Of a stretch of 64,000 bases of DNA, positions 33,603 to 47,093 are shown one piece after another (within the stretch, counting starts at the first letter, position 1; every line of letters begins with the position of its first letter). The notes below the pieces were generated by a model that was given only the letters and a program-made list of their open reading frames with translations, ran no database searches and was not told where the DNA came from. The position numbers and the translations under genes are program-made. Source of the DNA: Saussurea involucrata (taxonomy: Eukaryota > Streptophyta > Magnoliopsida > Asterales > Asteraceae); NCBI GenBank assembly GCA_033807775.1, contig CM066320.1, positions 182,143,784-182,207,783 of the forward strand, read 5' to 3'.

Positions 33603-35941
33603 TGTAACATCCCAATTTTTATAAAAGATGATGTTTGGATTTATTAAATAAATTGAATATATTTATTTTATAAGATGTAATGGTTGAGTGATAGATTAAT
33701 TATAGAGTTTATCCCCGATTAAGTTACGTAATTTATTTTGTGGATTTATAAGTTATGGGGTTAACTTTAATATTAATTTATAAGTAAAGGGATTATATGT
33801 GTCAAATGTTGATAGTTAGAGGGCTGTTTGGATAATTGATAGATGAGGTGTCAGCACCATATCAAAAGCTGATATTAAATGAGATAGGTGTCTCTCATTT
33901 TGATTTTTTTTAACTAAGTCTGTGAGTGTGTGGGTGGTGTTTCACGAAAAAGAGAGAAAAGAAAGAAATAGAGATAGAATCGAAGAGAAGGAAAGAAAGC
34001 AGAAAGAAAAAAAAGATAAACTGAATTTATCAGTTGAAAGAATTAAGCTTAATTTGTGGAAACCAAACCAAGGTAATCATCTTCCATGAATCTCTATTTT
34101 ATGTAGTTTGAGTTTTTATGAATGCTTAGAAATGGGTTATGATGAATTTGATGTTTATGATGAATCTGGGTTGATGGATATGTTATATAAATGATATGGA
34201 ACATATCTGCAAATTATGGAATTAAACATACATGGTTTAGTCTTTAAAATCTGGGTTTTTGTTCGTATTAATAGGCTGCGATAGTTATGAATGAGGATGA
34301 TATTCATAAGTGTCGCAATGGTCTATTGCGATAGTCACTATGCGTTGCGATAGAATATGGATCACCATAAGCCAATTGCGATAGGAGGAAGCTATCGCAA
34401 CCATGGGTTGCGATAGGACATGGGTTGCGACAGTTGTAGTTGGTTGCGATAGCAAGCAGCTTGCGACAGTTGTATGGGTTGTGACAGTGTTGTTGCTTGC
34501 GATAGTTACTAAGTTAATGTGAGAATAAGTGTAGCAGCCAGTTGGTTGCGATAAGAGGCGAGAATTGTAGGATGTTTGGTATTTAAATATCTCAATAGTA
34601 GATTAATACCAGTATAAATGTATATAGGTATTTCAGATCTCTGTAAAGTCAGTGACGGATATTTTACGACTTTGAGACAGGAGTAGTAGCTTTTCGGCAA
34701 TCAGGTGAGTTCATTCTTACCTTACTTATTTTTATAACATTTTAAATTATGGTAAGGTTTATTTTATAAATGAACTGTTTTGGGAAGATTTTTGGAAGAA
34801 GGGCTTTATAAAGATTTTATAAAGTAAAATATATTATTTTAAATTGATGGTGATGCCTAAAATCATTAATGATATTGGAAAATGACTTACGACAAGAATA
34901 TGTACGAGTTGTAATTATTGTATTTATTGCACAAGTGAATTATAGTAATAATTATATCAAAGATCGTAAGTGATAATATGGATGGTTAAACTTTTATAAG
35001 AAATTGACATATTAAATGTGATTTGCTTATAATAAATGATAAAAAGGATTTATAAAGGAGATTCGCTCATACGGTTGCTATGGGGAATCTATGTAATATA
35101 AATAACTCGCTTATACGATTGTATAAGGAATTTATGAGGTATAAATATAATGTTCGCTTATACGGTTGTTATGAGGAATTTATATTGAGGAGATACCTGT
35201 ATGAGTACAATTAGGTGATATGGATCCATAGGCACTAATGGTTATGTACACGTAGAATAAATGAAAAGTAATCATTATTCTGATGTGTGTAAGAAATCGT
35301 GGAATAAACGTAATTCCCGATTTGTAAGGAAGAAAAAGGGATTGACATAAGTGCTTGTAATCTTTACTTCCTTTCCAATAAATGGGCATGTGTATATTGC
35401 GATTTATTGGATAAGAGCAATTATCTAGAATCCGTTGAGATTCGTAGTGTGGCTCTGGATCATGAGAAATGATTGACGGAATGTCAGATCATAGTCAGGT
35501 AATCAAGTTTAACTTGTTGATTTAAAAGATGATTACTCATGGGGTAAGAAAAAGGTAAACCAGGTTTGTTACGTCTTGTTTACAATGTTTTATAAATATT
35601 ATTTTGAAATCGAATGTTCTCACTAGGCATTAGCCTAATCGTTTCAAATAATGTTTTCTTACCAGGTGCTAGCTTGGGAAAAATAAAGGGATGTGGGACG
35701 AGAGCTTTTGGATTAGCGGAGAAGTAAATTAACATGGAGGTTGTGATAGATTGCTTAGATAGCCTAGTTAATCTGATTATAGTGAAATGATTAGATTAAT
35801 AGGTTATTTGAAGAATTCCAATTATGTAAATATGACCCTCAAGGTTAAATCTTCGCTTATGATTAAAGTTTAAAAAGGTTTATGATTAAATTTTGTTATA
35901 ATTTAATATTTTAAATTAGCCCTGATTTTTAGGGTGTTACA
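33603..35941 (+). repeat. Nested element 5' LTR
   Basis: 2,339 bp. A cluster of 12 gcgata/gcgaca words in both orientations lies at 34275-34560. The 3' part is AT-rich with three spaced copies of a cgcttatacg-gtt phrase (35065-35175). Confidence 0.93.
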
Positions 35942-38120
35942 ATATGGTATCAGAGCATTAGTTTAAGTGAACTAAGTATGTTGAGGAGATACTTAGACTT
36001 AAGCTGAGATGAATTAAGTTATGACTCGTGAGTTATGGGTAGAAGTACTAAGACGGGATAGTCTTAGAGTCAACGGCAATACGTGAAATTAGTACTGTGA
36101 CAATGGTAACGAGGATTCTCATGTATAATATGTTCATAATTTCAATTAGCTACTGTGATTATGAATATATTGTTACGCAAGCATGCTTGTTTCTAAATTG
36201 TTACAGTGACTAATGATCGGTAAAGTACGTTTCGTATATCTATATTCGTATAACCATTTTACATGGTTATCCCTTTGTGTTTTAGCAAAACGATGGTGGA
36301 TACGCCACCAAGGTCCTTCGATTCTTTAGAGGACAGATCAGTAAATAAATGGGGTTTGGAAGGACAACCTGGAACTGGCGGGACTCATGAAAGTCCGCCA
36401 AGGTAACCTTTAATAGGTGGATTGAAATGTGTGGAGATAGAATGTGAGATGATTGATCAAGATAGGAAATAATATGAAATGGTTGAGTAAGTGGGCCGTG
36501 GAATGCATGCATAACAAGTGTTACAAAGCCGAGAGGGCGACCACTGGTCGAAAGTAGAGTGTCAATGATAAGTTGACTGAGTAAAATGATTGACCTTGTT
36601 TGAGTGAGTAGCCTTCATTTGCGAGTAGAGTTTATGCATGATGTCCTAGTGTGTGTTACATGAGTTTTCTTGATTTCAAAACAAATGCATAAATAGTAAT
36701 TTTAGTCGAGGTTGAGTCAGCATGTGCAAGTGTGGGTTTAAAGAAAAAAAAAGCAATTTCATTTTGCATCACACAACGAAACTTTGGAGATTAGCAATTT
36801 GCAAAATACTTCATACTTTACATGAAAAGTTAAATTGTAGCAAAAGGTCAAGAAAACGTTGGCCAGCAAAACTTTCATAACCAACAAGAGTATTGACTTG
36901 AGAATATCATATAAACAAGTGAGAACCGACTAGCTTACTTCGTGTCGGTAATTTCTTTCAAACTTTTGTCATATGAAAAGATTTTCATTTAAAATATATT
37001 ACTGTTGTAATAATATCGTTTGGTTGAGAAAGATTATGTTTTACGGAAAGTTGTATGCAAACGATTTTCAAGATCGTTGTGCAGTACATTAGAGTTATGA
37101 GAATGTTAGAGTCATGTGTACCCAAGTTGCTCCAAGTGTTGTTCTTTAAAATGAGAAAATGTGCGAAATAATATATTTGTTGCGTTGTCATGCATAACGG
37201 CTATGAACTCACTAAGTCATAGAATATTACCCTTTAAGCTAAGAAAGAACTCCGAGAGTGGAGAGGTGTTGGATAAATCATGGGAGAATGTTTGTAGTTT
37301 TGGAATTCGTGTTCAAGATGAGAGGTGAACAGTGGGAGAGCCGAAAGTGAACTTTAGTGTCGGTTGTATGAGGGTCTGTACCCTTGTTCGGTGACTAGAA
37401 ATACAGTTGCCGAGGGATGGTTGTGTCCGGAGGAAGGATTAGAAATTATCAAGGTGATGGAATCGGCAACTCGCTATGAGTAGTCTGGTGAGACAGAAAG
37501 GAAATATCCTCGACGTCAAATAAGAATTTAGGGTGACCTTATGATATTAATATTGCACGAATAAATTGGAGATAAAGACGATGGGATGTGAATTGGATTA
37601 TGATATGTTAGAAGGATTAGGTTTAGTTAGGGACCCTTGTTAAAGAATATGTTAAGGAAGTATTGACAGACCGACTATTGATGTTGAAGTCGGCAGTTGC
37701 TTAAGATGTATGAGGCCTTTTGCCTGTCACTGGGTGCGGTCTGGGTGTATACCGCGTATACCTGTGCGGGCAGGAACAAAAACCGTGAGCGGTACTGTCA
37801 TGCTGTTATGCAGAGGGTATGCGCAAAGTGGAAAATACATCTTGGGAATTTTGAGTGATTGACGAATAAATCACGAGTGAAAGAGGTTTTGGTTAATTTG
37901 TTGCTTAAGTAAAAGCTATGTGGTTAAAATACGCTTTTAGAGTTTATTATGGTTGTGCAACAATTATGATGTGTTATGTGCTTAATGGCATTTTATTTAA
38001 ATAAGTACCGGTTTAAGTATTGGTCTTATGTGTGAGGACCGTTTGATGATTTTGTATCCTTAGTACCTTTGGGACTAATGAACCTTAGTAAATAATATTC
38101 ATTGTTGAGTATAAAAGGGT

Positions 38121-38160
<40 letters not shown>

Positions 38161-39818
38161 TCGATTTCATTGGGAAGGTAGCAATGAAAGGGTTGTGAGG
38201 TTTTCACGCCCCGGAGCATGTGTTGCATAATGTGAGTTAAATGTATTTTAATTGTATGAGTTGATATTGATAAATGATCATTAGATCCGTTGAGCAGATG
38301 ACTAAGTTTTGGACTCGGTTGAGTCTTGAGGGCAATTGCCTGGTTAATAAGCTCAACGTGGGCTTGGGGTTGGAATTGCATGAATTGTATTATAATTAAA
38401 GTTTACATGATGTGAATGCATTAGTTATTCTTTTGAGGTCATGTATGAATGATAAGTCCTGGATCAAAAGATTAAAAGTTGAAGGACCAACTTGTAGGGG
38501 TGTTAGAATAGTGAAGGTTGTTGTTTTATATAAGTGTTTTACTTACGATGTGGATAGTTTATAAAGGATGAAGTATTAGGCGTAAATGGAGTGAGTGTAT
38601 AGACTGTGTCGATCTGTGAGGAATTGTGCCCTGTCTATGTAATGGTTTGGAATCACAAAGAGCTAGCAAGAAACGAGTAAGATTAAATTAGTTAGAAACC
38701 GTGAGTTGTGGTTCAACTAAAGTTGGGGAGGAATATAATAGTGAAATAGACTCAATTAATTATGCTGGAGAACATAAAAGTACGTTTGAATTGTGTACGA
38801 ATGACCATGAGAGACCTGGTCTGCTATGAGATGATATGGGTGGAGAATGTATGAACGAGTAGTGGCATCAATTGACAAGATGAATGTGTCAACTAGTAGG
38901 TAATGTGAAGTTAGAAAGAGGAAGCATCTGATGGAAGTTTTTTCGGGGATTCCAGATGAAGGGTACTAATTGTCAATAAAGTTGTTGGAACATGTGGTTT
39001 GTAAGATGGTGTAGTGAATTGGCAATTATCGGAATACAATGTCGGAAACGGTAGTGAGTGTTTGTCCAAAGTGATTTTGGTTGTGTGAGTCGCTAAATAA
39101 GTTTATGATTTTGAATCATAAGAAGTTTAATAAATATGAGGAGTGTGTTAGTCAAATTGTGGTGTAATAGCGGTGTGAGGAAGTGGTAGCACTTTGTATC
39201 GAAGAAACGTGTAAGTTAGGGATGTAAGGATGGATTGCAGTAATTAGTGAAGTATTCAAAAGTGGTGAGTATGTTCATTTTAAAGTGTGTGGACTTTCAG
39301 GCAGTATACGTTAAGGTTATTTTGAAACCTGGAGATTGAGTTACGGTTGATGACGGTCCGATAGATCAAGCAATAGACGGATAGAGATTTAATGATAAAC
39401 AGTTACTCTAAGGAGGCTTGCAAATCCAAGTTGGGGAGCGAGTAATGAGGAAAGATGGTAAAGTTCAGAAAATATGAAAGATGAATCCTTATTCTTTCTG
39501 GACTTTTATCTGTGGTTGAGCATATGAGACTAGAAATTGAAAGGGATATATGACATACTTTATATTGGTAGGATGTGATGCCATTTACTGAGGTAATAAT
39601 GGATGAGAAAATTCGTTATGAGAAGGAACTGGAAGCGATATTAGAGAAATCTTTTGAGAAATTATAGTCTAAGAATGTGGTTATAGGTACAATGATATTA
39701 TGTCATTGAGATGTTAATGTGACTTTTGGGATTGAAAAAGAATATGAAGATTGTATATCTTCATTTGTTTACCTAGCTTTGATTTCGAGGACGAAATCAT
39801 TTTCAAGTTGGGGAGTAT
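35942..39818 (+). other. Interior of the nested non-autonomous element
   Basis: PBS tggtatcagagc at 35945-35956. Near the start a 37-codon ORF (36293-36406; MVDTPPRSFDSLEDRS) could be a gag-start remnant. Otherwise no frame longer than about 100 codons and no retroviral motif is seen on either strand. A (TA)n run lies at 38125-38157. The purine tract ttggggag (39808-39815) precedes the 3' LTR. Such an element needs enzymes from a related autonomous copy. Confidence 0.75.
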
Positions 39819-42214
39819 TGTAACATCCCAATTTTTATAAAAGATGATGTTTGGATTTATTAAATAAATTGAATATATTTATTTGATAAGATGTAATGGT
39901 TGAGTGATAGATTAATTATAGAGTTTATCCCCGATTAAGTTACGTAATTTATTTTGTGGATTTATAAGTTATGGGGTTAACTTTAATATTAATTTATAAG
40001 TAAAGGGATTATATGTGTCAAATGTTGATAGTTAGAGGGTTGTTTGGATAATTGATAGATGAGGTGTCAGCACTATATCAAAAGCTGATATTAAATGAGA
40101 TATGTGTCTCTCATTTTGATTTTTTTAACTAAGTCTGTGAGTGTGTGGGTGGTGTTTCACGAAAAAGAGAGAAAAGAAAGAAATAGAGATAGAATCGAAG
40201 AGAAGGAAAGAAAGCAGAAAGAAAAAGAAGATAAACTGAATTTATCAGTTGAAAGAATTAAGCTTAATTTGTGGAAACCAAACCAAGGTAATCATCTTCC
40301 ATGAATCTCTATTTTATGTAGTTTGAGTTTTTATGAATGCTTAGAAATGGGTTATGATGAATTTGATGTTTATGATGAATCTGGGTTGATGGATATGTTA
40401 TATAAATGATATGGAACATATCTGCAAATTATGGAATTAAACATACATGGTTTAGTCTTTAAAATCTGGGTTTTTGTTCGTATTAATAGGCTGCGATAGT
40501 TATGAATGAGGATGATATTCATAAGTGTCGCAATGGTCTATTGCGATAGTCACTATGCGTTGCGATAGAATATGGATCACCATAAGCCAATTGCGATAGG
40601 AGGAAGCTATCGCAACCATGGGTTGCGATAGGACATGGGTTGCGACAGTTGTAGTTGGTTGCGATAGCAAGCAGCTTGCGACAGTTGTATGGGTTGTGAC
40701 AGTGTTGTTGCTTGCGATAGTTACTGAGTTAATGTGAGAATAAGTGTCGCAGCCAGTTGGTTGCGATAAGAGGCGAGAATTGTAGGATGTTTGGTATTTA
40801 AATATCTCAATAGTAGATTAATACCAGTATAAATGTATATAGGTATTTCAGATCTCTGTAAAGTCAGTGACGGATATTTTACGACTTTGAGACAGGAGTA
40901 GTAGCTTTTCGGCAATCAGGTGAGTTCATTCTTACCTTACTTATTTTTATAACATTTTAAATCATGGTAAGGTTTATTTTATAAATGAACTGTTTTGGGA
41001 AGATTTTTGGAAGAAGGGCTTTATAAAGATTTTATAAAGTAAAATATATTATTTTAAATTGATGGTGATGCCTAAAATCATTAATGATATTGGAAAATGA
41101 CTTACGACAAGAATATGTACGAGTTGTAATTATTGTATTTATTGCACAAGTGAATTATAGTAATAATTATATCAAAGATCGTAAGTGATAATATGGATGG
41201 TTAAACTTTTATAAGAAATTGACATATTAAATGTGATTTGCTTATAATAAATGATAAAAAGGATTTATAAAGGAGATTCGCTCATACGGTTGCTATGGGG
41301 AATCTATGTAATATAAATAACTCGCTTATACGATTGTATAAGGAATTTATGAGGTATAAATATAATGTTCGCTTATACGGTTGTTATGAGGAATTTATAT
41401 TGAGGAGATACCTGTATGAGTACAATTAGGTGATATGGATCCATAGGCACTAATGGTTATGTACACGTAGAATAGATGAAGATTAATCATTATTCTGATG
41501 TGTGTGAGAAATGGTTATGTACACGTAGAATAAATGAAAAGTAATCATTATTCTGATGTGTGTAAGAAATCGTGGAATAAACGTAATTCCCGATTTGTAA
41601 GGAAGAAAAAGGGATTGACATAAGTGCTTGTAATCTTTACTTCCTTTCCAATAAATGGGCATGTGTATATTGCGATTTATTGGATAAGAGCAATTATCTA
41701 GAATCCGTTGAGATTCGTAGTGTGGCTCTGGATCATGAGAAATGATTGACGGAATGTCAGATCATAGTCAGGTAATCAAGTTTAACTTGTTGATTTAAAA
41801 GATGATTACTCATGGGGTAAGAAAAAGGTAAACCAGGTTTGTTACGTCTTGTTTACAATGTTTTATAAATATTATTTTGAAATCGAATGTTCTCACTAGG
41901 CATTAGCCTAATCGTTTCAAATAATGTTTTCTTACCAGGTGCTAGCTTGGGAAAAATAAAGGGATGTGGGATGAGAGCTTTTGGATTAGCGGAGAAGTAA
42001 ATTAACATGGAGGTTGTGATAGATTGCTTAGATAGCCTAGTTAATCTGATTATAGTGAAATGATTAGATTAATAGGTTATTTGAAGAATTCCAATTATGT
42101 AAATATGACCCTCAAGGTTAAATCTTCGCTTATGATTAAAGTTTAAAAAGGTTTATGATTAAATTTTGTTATAATTTAATACTTTAAATTAGCCATGATT
42201 TTTAGGGTGTTACA
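39819..42214 (+). repeat. Nested element 3' LTR
   Basis: 2,396 bp, nearly identical to the 5' LTR. The extra length comes mainly from a tandem duplication of about 58 bp at 41456-41571 (ggttatgtacacgtagaat repeated with small changes). The gcgata cluster is at 40490-40780. Confidence 0.93.
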
Positions 42215-44624
42215 GAAACTCTCACCACCTCCATCTCCAACAACTCCACAACGGTTACAAACTCTGGGGAGACGCTGAAGAAAATGGCCGAAGCTATGAA
42301 CGATAAAGCTACAACCGCTGACGTCTCCAAAATTGCAGGCGCTCTTTCAAATGTCGCTGAGGCCATCACCGACAACTCCTCCAATCTCACCGCCCTGAAC
42401 ACTACCAACACGGGCCTCTCCTCTAACTTCACCACTCTGTCCAGCGAAGTCACGTCGCTGAAGACAGATGTGTCAAAACTTCAGGAGGAGGTCTCGTCTC
42501 TGAAGACTGAGGTGAGCTCTCTCATTCAGACGGTAGGCTCTTCCAATAATCTGCTGCAACACATTCTCGATCGTCTCAACGCTCCCACTGTCCCTCTATC
42601 CCACTTTTCTTAGAATGACCGGGAAAGGATGGAGATGGCAGTGGACTTCATCATCCAAGGCACCCCTGCTATTTCTGGCCTGGAAGACAGAATGGCAGCG
42701 GTGGAAACACAACTTAGGATCCCTGGCCAAGAAGACAGGGACCCTAAGACTGCTGATATTGCTGCTACCTCCCCCATCCAACATGAGGAAGAGGGGGAGA
42801 AGGATAAAGATGAAGGTCTTCCACATGTTTCTGAGGGGGAGGGTATTACCGAAAAACCTCAAGGAGATGAAAACCCTGAGGGAACCGAAAAGAGTCCCTC
42901 TCATTCTGAGGGGGAGCACTTCGAAGAACAAACGAACTCTCCTATGCTTGTTGAATCCTCAGATGACGACGAGGAAGAAAAGGCTGAAGACGAAGAAGAC
43001 CTGGAAATCCAGGATGACGAACCTTCATCATCACCCAAAAATGATGATGATGATGATGTTGAAGGCTTCGTTTTTCAGCAAAAGAAAAAGAGGACCCCAG
43101 CTCTGAAAGGGGTCGTAATAAAAGAACAAGGGGAGGGGACCAAAACCAAGCCTCCAGCGACCACGGCCAACCAAGGAAAAAACAAAGGCCTCGCTGAGGA
43201 CAACCTGGCTATTCTCCTCAAGAAGCCAGTTTGTCAGGTATGTTACATTCTATTCCCTTACACTGCATCCCTCCTCTACCCCTTCTCAATAACTATCCTA
43301 CTCTCACTCAAACCTCTAAACACTTAACCCATCCTTTCTCTATCTCTTCTTCAAAATGATCTTAACTCTGTGATCATTTTGTTTCAGCTAGTCCTCTCCC
43401 CTGCTTGAGGGTCAAGCTGAAGCTCCCCGCAACAATCCAGAAATAATCCCAGCCACAAGAGCTGAAGAACAAATAATCCCGGTCCTGAACTTCGATGGGA
43501 CTGATGACCCTTTTGAAGAAGAAGAAGAAGAACCGATCTCTCATCCAAACAGACCTTCACTGACTCTTAAAAAGTCAAGTGAAGATGAAACCTCAGTGAG
43601 AGCAGCGATGATTCAAAAATTGGAAGATCAGTGCATTGTCCCTCCTCACCTCAGCTTATTATCAAATAGGGAAATCGCTGAGGCTTTCAAAGCTGAAAAA
43701 CTCCTGGCTGAACGAAAGAAGGCTGAAGAAAAAGATAAAGAATATGCCTTAGAACTCGTTCAACGTTCTGTCAAGGACCCTGCCCTGAAGAAGGTTCTTG
43801 TTGCTATTCAGCGAAAGCTTTGGAAAGACGCCAAGAAGATCAGAGAAGAAAAATCCAAGGTCTCTGATTTCACTGTGGCTTGGTGCAAGGAGAAATGTCA
43901 TTTCGAATATCATGCCTCTAGAATCAAAACGGTCAACATCAGGGGAAGAACACTCAACGACGTTCCTATCATCGATATTCAGATCATCAGGGAGAATGGT
44001 CACAAGGCAATCATCTACACTTCATGGCTTTATCAGCTTGGTTTCTCTGAATGGTTGTAGATGCGGATAGCCATTCAGCGGTCGCGTTCAAAATATAAAG
44101 CCTTTGTCAAGAAAGCTCTGAGCAGACAGATCGACATGGTAACATCAGCCGTTGATATCCCTCCTCCTCCTCCTCCAGTTCAACATAGAAGGCCTGCTGC
44201 AAAGAAAAAGAAGAAATCTTTAGCTTCAGGTCCTCATATACGAAATGAAACCGGCATCGAGTTCTCACGAGAAGCTGTCCTTGGTCCTGATCCTGATTTA
44301 TCAGCTCTTGATGTCTCCCTACCCCCTGGTGAAGATTTTATCCCTGGAAAGGTTGTCAGCGAACCCTATGGCATTTTCTTCATTGACTGCACTGGACGCA
44401 AATGCTTTCAACGCATCTCTGAGCTATCCATCACTCCTATCGAACAGCTCAGAGATCTCATCTACTGGTGTGGTTTTAGAGAAGACCTGCTCGGACACTT
44501 CATGAAACCCTTGATCTACAAAGAAGCCAAGAAAAGAAGGGAAGAGGGAGTGAAAGTCCCTGATTGGATGGTCCCTGCAACGAATACTCTTGATGAACTT
44601 CTTACCAAGAAAGAACCTGAATAG

Positions 44625-44904
44625 CTGATAGGATTTCCTTTTGTAAATCTTCTATCTTTTATCAGCTTGTAAGTTTTTGTACTTGTAAAAATTTATTCAC
44701 TGTACTTGTAATTTTTCTGCTTCCCCTTGTAATCTCTACGAAGTTAATGAAAAATTTCAGTGAATGTACTTTACTCCATTAGTACTTAAAAAGATCCCTG
44801 AAAACAGTAAATGGGACAAGTATTTTATGAGTCCTTTTTATCCTTATGTTTTTATACTTATCAATTTTCTTTTATTGCTATACCATCATCAAATAGGGGG
44901 AGAT
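44625..44904 (+). other. Sirevirus 1 3' untranslated region and polypurine tract
   Basis: T-rich spacer with repeated cttgtaa words. The purine tract ataggggga ends a few bases before the LTR start at 44905. Confidence 0.8.
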
Positions 44905-45874
44905 TGTTGATCCAAACCCTCAGTGATTTGATAATGACCCTGAGAAACACTTAGTGAAAATTGTAAGTAGACAATATGTATTAGAGTTTCACTATCAAAG
45001 ATAAATACTAAGTCTGTTTAGTACCGCTGATAGGAAACTCATATTTCTAAATGTATGCATTCAACGAACACTGTACATCAGTGAGCCCTGATCCTGTTCA
45101 GTCTCACTGATGATCGCTGATAACTTATGTTGTTTACTTATGATTCCTGAAGACAAGATTCACGTCAACCATGTTCTACGCTGAATTCGAAGATCAAGCC
45201 AAAGAACCAGCGACTAAGTCTACTAGTGACCTGATGCGGATATCAGCGAAGCCAAGACTTGTCCACTCAACGTGAAGTTTCAAGTAGAAGACTTCAGCGA
45301 ACGCTGAACTTTATCATTCGCTGATAAAGAATCATTCAGTGAACGCTGATCATGAAGCCTCCTCTACAAGCAACTTTTGTCTTATCCCCTTGCACGCCTT
45401 CGTACGATTTTGTCAGAACGGACATCCCTTTTGTCCATAATCGTACAACCAACTCTGATTCTACACTGTTCATCATGCAGCCACTAGGTTGTCTACTGAA
45501 GTCAAACCATGCAACCAACCAGAGGCTGCCACGTGTAAAGGTGTACTGTTGTGCATTAAATGCATGCAGTATATAAAGGAAACCCTACTTCTTTTGTGAA
45601 GTGCTCGGCCATTCCTCTCGCTGAACTTACTGTGTGAAAAAGAATACTATCCTTAGTGTTCTTATTTTCTCTCTCTCTCTTATTTCTAGTGCAAGAAATC
45701 TTAGTGTTCTCATAGTTTGTTTAGATTAAGTTTATTCCTTAATCTTGTTCCGCAACAAACTGTCAATTGTTTGATACTTATCAATAAACAATTTAGAAAG
45801 ATAAAAATCGTGTGTTTGTATTCACCCCCCCCCCCCCCCTTCTACAAACTTGTATAACCCATTTGGGACCACCA
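44905..45874 (+). repeat. Sirevirus 1 3' LTR, complete
   Basis: 970 bp, TGTTGATCC..ccacca. It contains at least nine gctga/tcagc words in its first 720 bp, a cacgtg box at 45530, a TATA box at 45570-45577 and a 15-base C run at 45825-45839. Confidence 0.9.
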
Positions 45875-46170
45875 AGCCTGATTTGAAGACGGAATTTGAA
45901 ATATAGATTCGTCGTTCGAAAGGGGTCAAATCACAATATGAGAAAACACCCATTTTTCTAGAGTCCTAACCTTCGATTATTATAAAGAAACAACTTCCAC
46001 CGTTCACAAGAAGTGTAAGTAAGCTGAACACAGATCTAAAATCCATCACCAAGGCCAACGCCACCTCCATCTCCATAACGAGTTCTCTTAGTTTTTGGTA
46101 ATCTTCAAGTGGAGGTGAACTCGAAAGCGAAGGAAAATGAAGGAAATGAAAGAAAAGAAAATATTTTTTC
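45875..46170. other. Intergenic DNA, nothing recognised
   Basis: No ORF or repeat seen apart from A/G-rich runs near 46120-46165. Confidence 0.6.
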
Positions 46171-46490
46171 GTGTTCTTGAACAGAAGAGAAAGGAAAGGA
46201 AAGACGTCATTTTTACTAAAATACCTTTAAAATATATCTTTTATAATGAAAGATCAGGTAGTTTTGTAATTTTAATAATTTTGTAATTTTTTTAAATGTT
46301 TTAATTTCTTTCCTTTCCTTTCCTTCCCTTTCTTCCACATTTAGGAGGAAAGTTTTGGAAGAAAACTTATAATTATTTTTCTATCGTTTTCTTTCTTTTC
46401 TCTCCTTAAAAGTTTTGAGAACATGTTTTTTTTACTTTTCTTTCCTTTCCCTCATTTTCCTTTTCTTCGTAAATTGAGTTTCAAGAACAA
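46171..46490. mobile_element. Possible fold-back MITE with purine/pyrimidine arms
   Basis: gtgttcttga at the left and tcaagaacaa at the right are inverted, and A/G-rich left arms (aaaggaaagg words) face T/C-rich right arms (cctttcctttcc). Pairing is imperfect and no target duplication was identified. Confidence 0.35.
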
Positions 46491-46817
46491 AACGTTAATT
46501 ACATTCTTGGACCATGTGGATTAGAAAAAGACAAAATTTTAAAATAAAAAGGTGAATAGAGATAAAATGATCAAAATACTCCTCATTTATTTATCGTTGT
46601 GACGTGTCAATTATGTGGGACAAATCTATTAAAATAAAGTTGAGAGATCGAAACATTTGGAAATGGGACCAAAAATGAACTTTACTCTATTATTATTTTA
46701 ATACCATGTTATAATAATGTAAAACGTTACTATTATTTTAATATCAAATTATTATGATTTGATATAATATTATTTTCAATAATATATATTTATAACTATT
46801 ACATATATATATATATA

Positions 46818-47093
46818 GGAAAAGGTTCAATAGAGAAGTGCAAATATTTAGAGAAATAGAGAAGTAAAAAAACACGGGACCGTTCATATATGAACGTTCA
46901 TATATAAACAGTCATATATGAACGTTCATATATGAACGTTCATAAATGAACGTTCATATAACAGTCATATCTGAACGTTCATATGAACGTTCATATATGA
47001 CTGTTTATATATGAACGTTCATATATGAACGGTCCCGTGTTTTTTTACTTCTCTATTTCTCTAAATATTTGCACTTCTCTATTGAACCTAAGG

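Larger units (their letters stand above)
33603..42214 (+). mobile_element. Non-autonomous Ty3-type LTR retrotransposon (LARD-like), nested
   Basis: Two long LTRs (33603-35941 and 39819-42214) begin TGTAACATCCC and end GGGTGTTACA. Perfect 5-bp target copies GAAAC flank the element (33598-33602; 42215-42219). A tRNA-Met PBS and a purine tract frame a 3.9-kb interior without gag-pol. LTR ends, the gaggacgaaatcattttcaag phrase before the 3' LTR and PBS type all point to the Ty3 chromovirus group. By eye the LTRs differ at only about 15 positions plus one 57-bp length difference, so the insertion is young. Confidence 0.92.
32086..44624 (+). pseudogene. Sirevirus 1 env-like gene, split by a nested retroelement
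   Basis: Upstream part 32086-33602: start MATNDNTN, an LLAQFWYTA block, frameshifts near 32390 and 32725 and a TAG near 32540, then a Ser/Thr/Pro-rich frame from 32728. The 8.6-kb nested element follows, with 5-bp target copies in phase. Downstream part 42215-44624: a coiled coil (about 42284-42610; repeated LSSEVTSLKTDVSKL-like heptads), a TAG at 42611-42613, an acidic region to about 43238, a probable intron (gtatgt donor at 43239, tttcag acceptor at 43387), then a basic C-terminal region with a TAG at 44058-44060 and a final stop at 44624. No signal peptide or membrane span is evident, so 'env-like' refers only to position. Confidence 0.7.
24876..45874 (+). mobile_element. Sirevirus 1 (Ty1/copia, SIRE/Maximus type), degenerate, with nested insertion
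   Basis: LTR fragment, tRNA-Met PBS, gag, pol in copia order (protease, integrase, RT, RNase H), a large env-like gene, a g-rich polypurine tract and a 3' LTR. Without the 8.6-kb nested element the internal region is about 10.8 kb. Gag, pol and env-like genes all carry stops and frameshifts. The 5' LTR lacks its first roughly 395 bp and is joined to an unrelated copia fragment, so no target duplication can be read. Confidence 0.9.

Noticed and set aside
35942..39818. Hidden gag-pol in the nested element
   Set aside because: I looked for protease, RT (YVDD/FADD-like), RNase H, integrase and chromodomain motifs in the available frames and saw none; it is treated as non-autonomous.
42615..43106. 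163-codon plus-strand ORF rich in Lys and Met
   Set aside because: It overlaps the env-like acidic frame out of phase; the other frame continues the coiled-coil gene.
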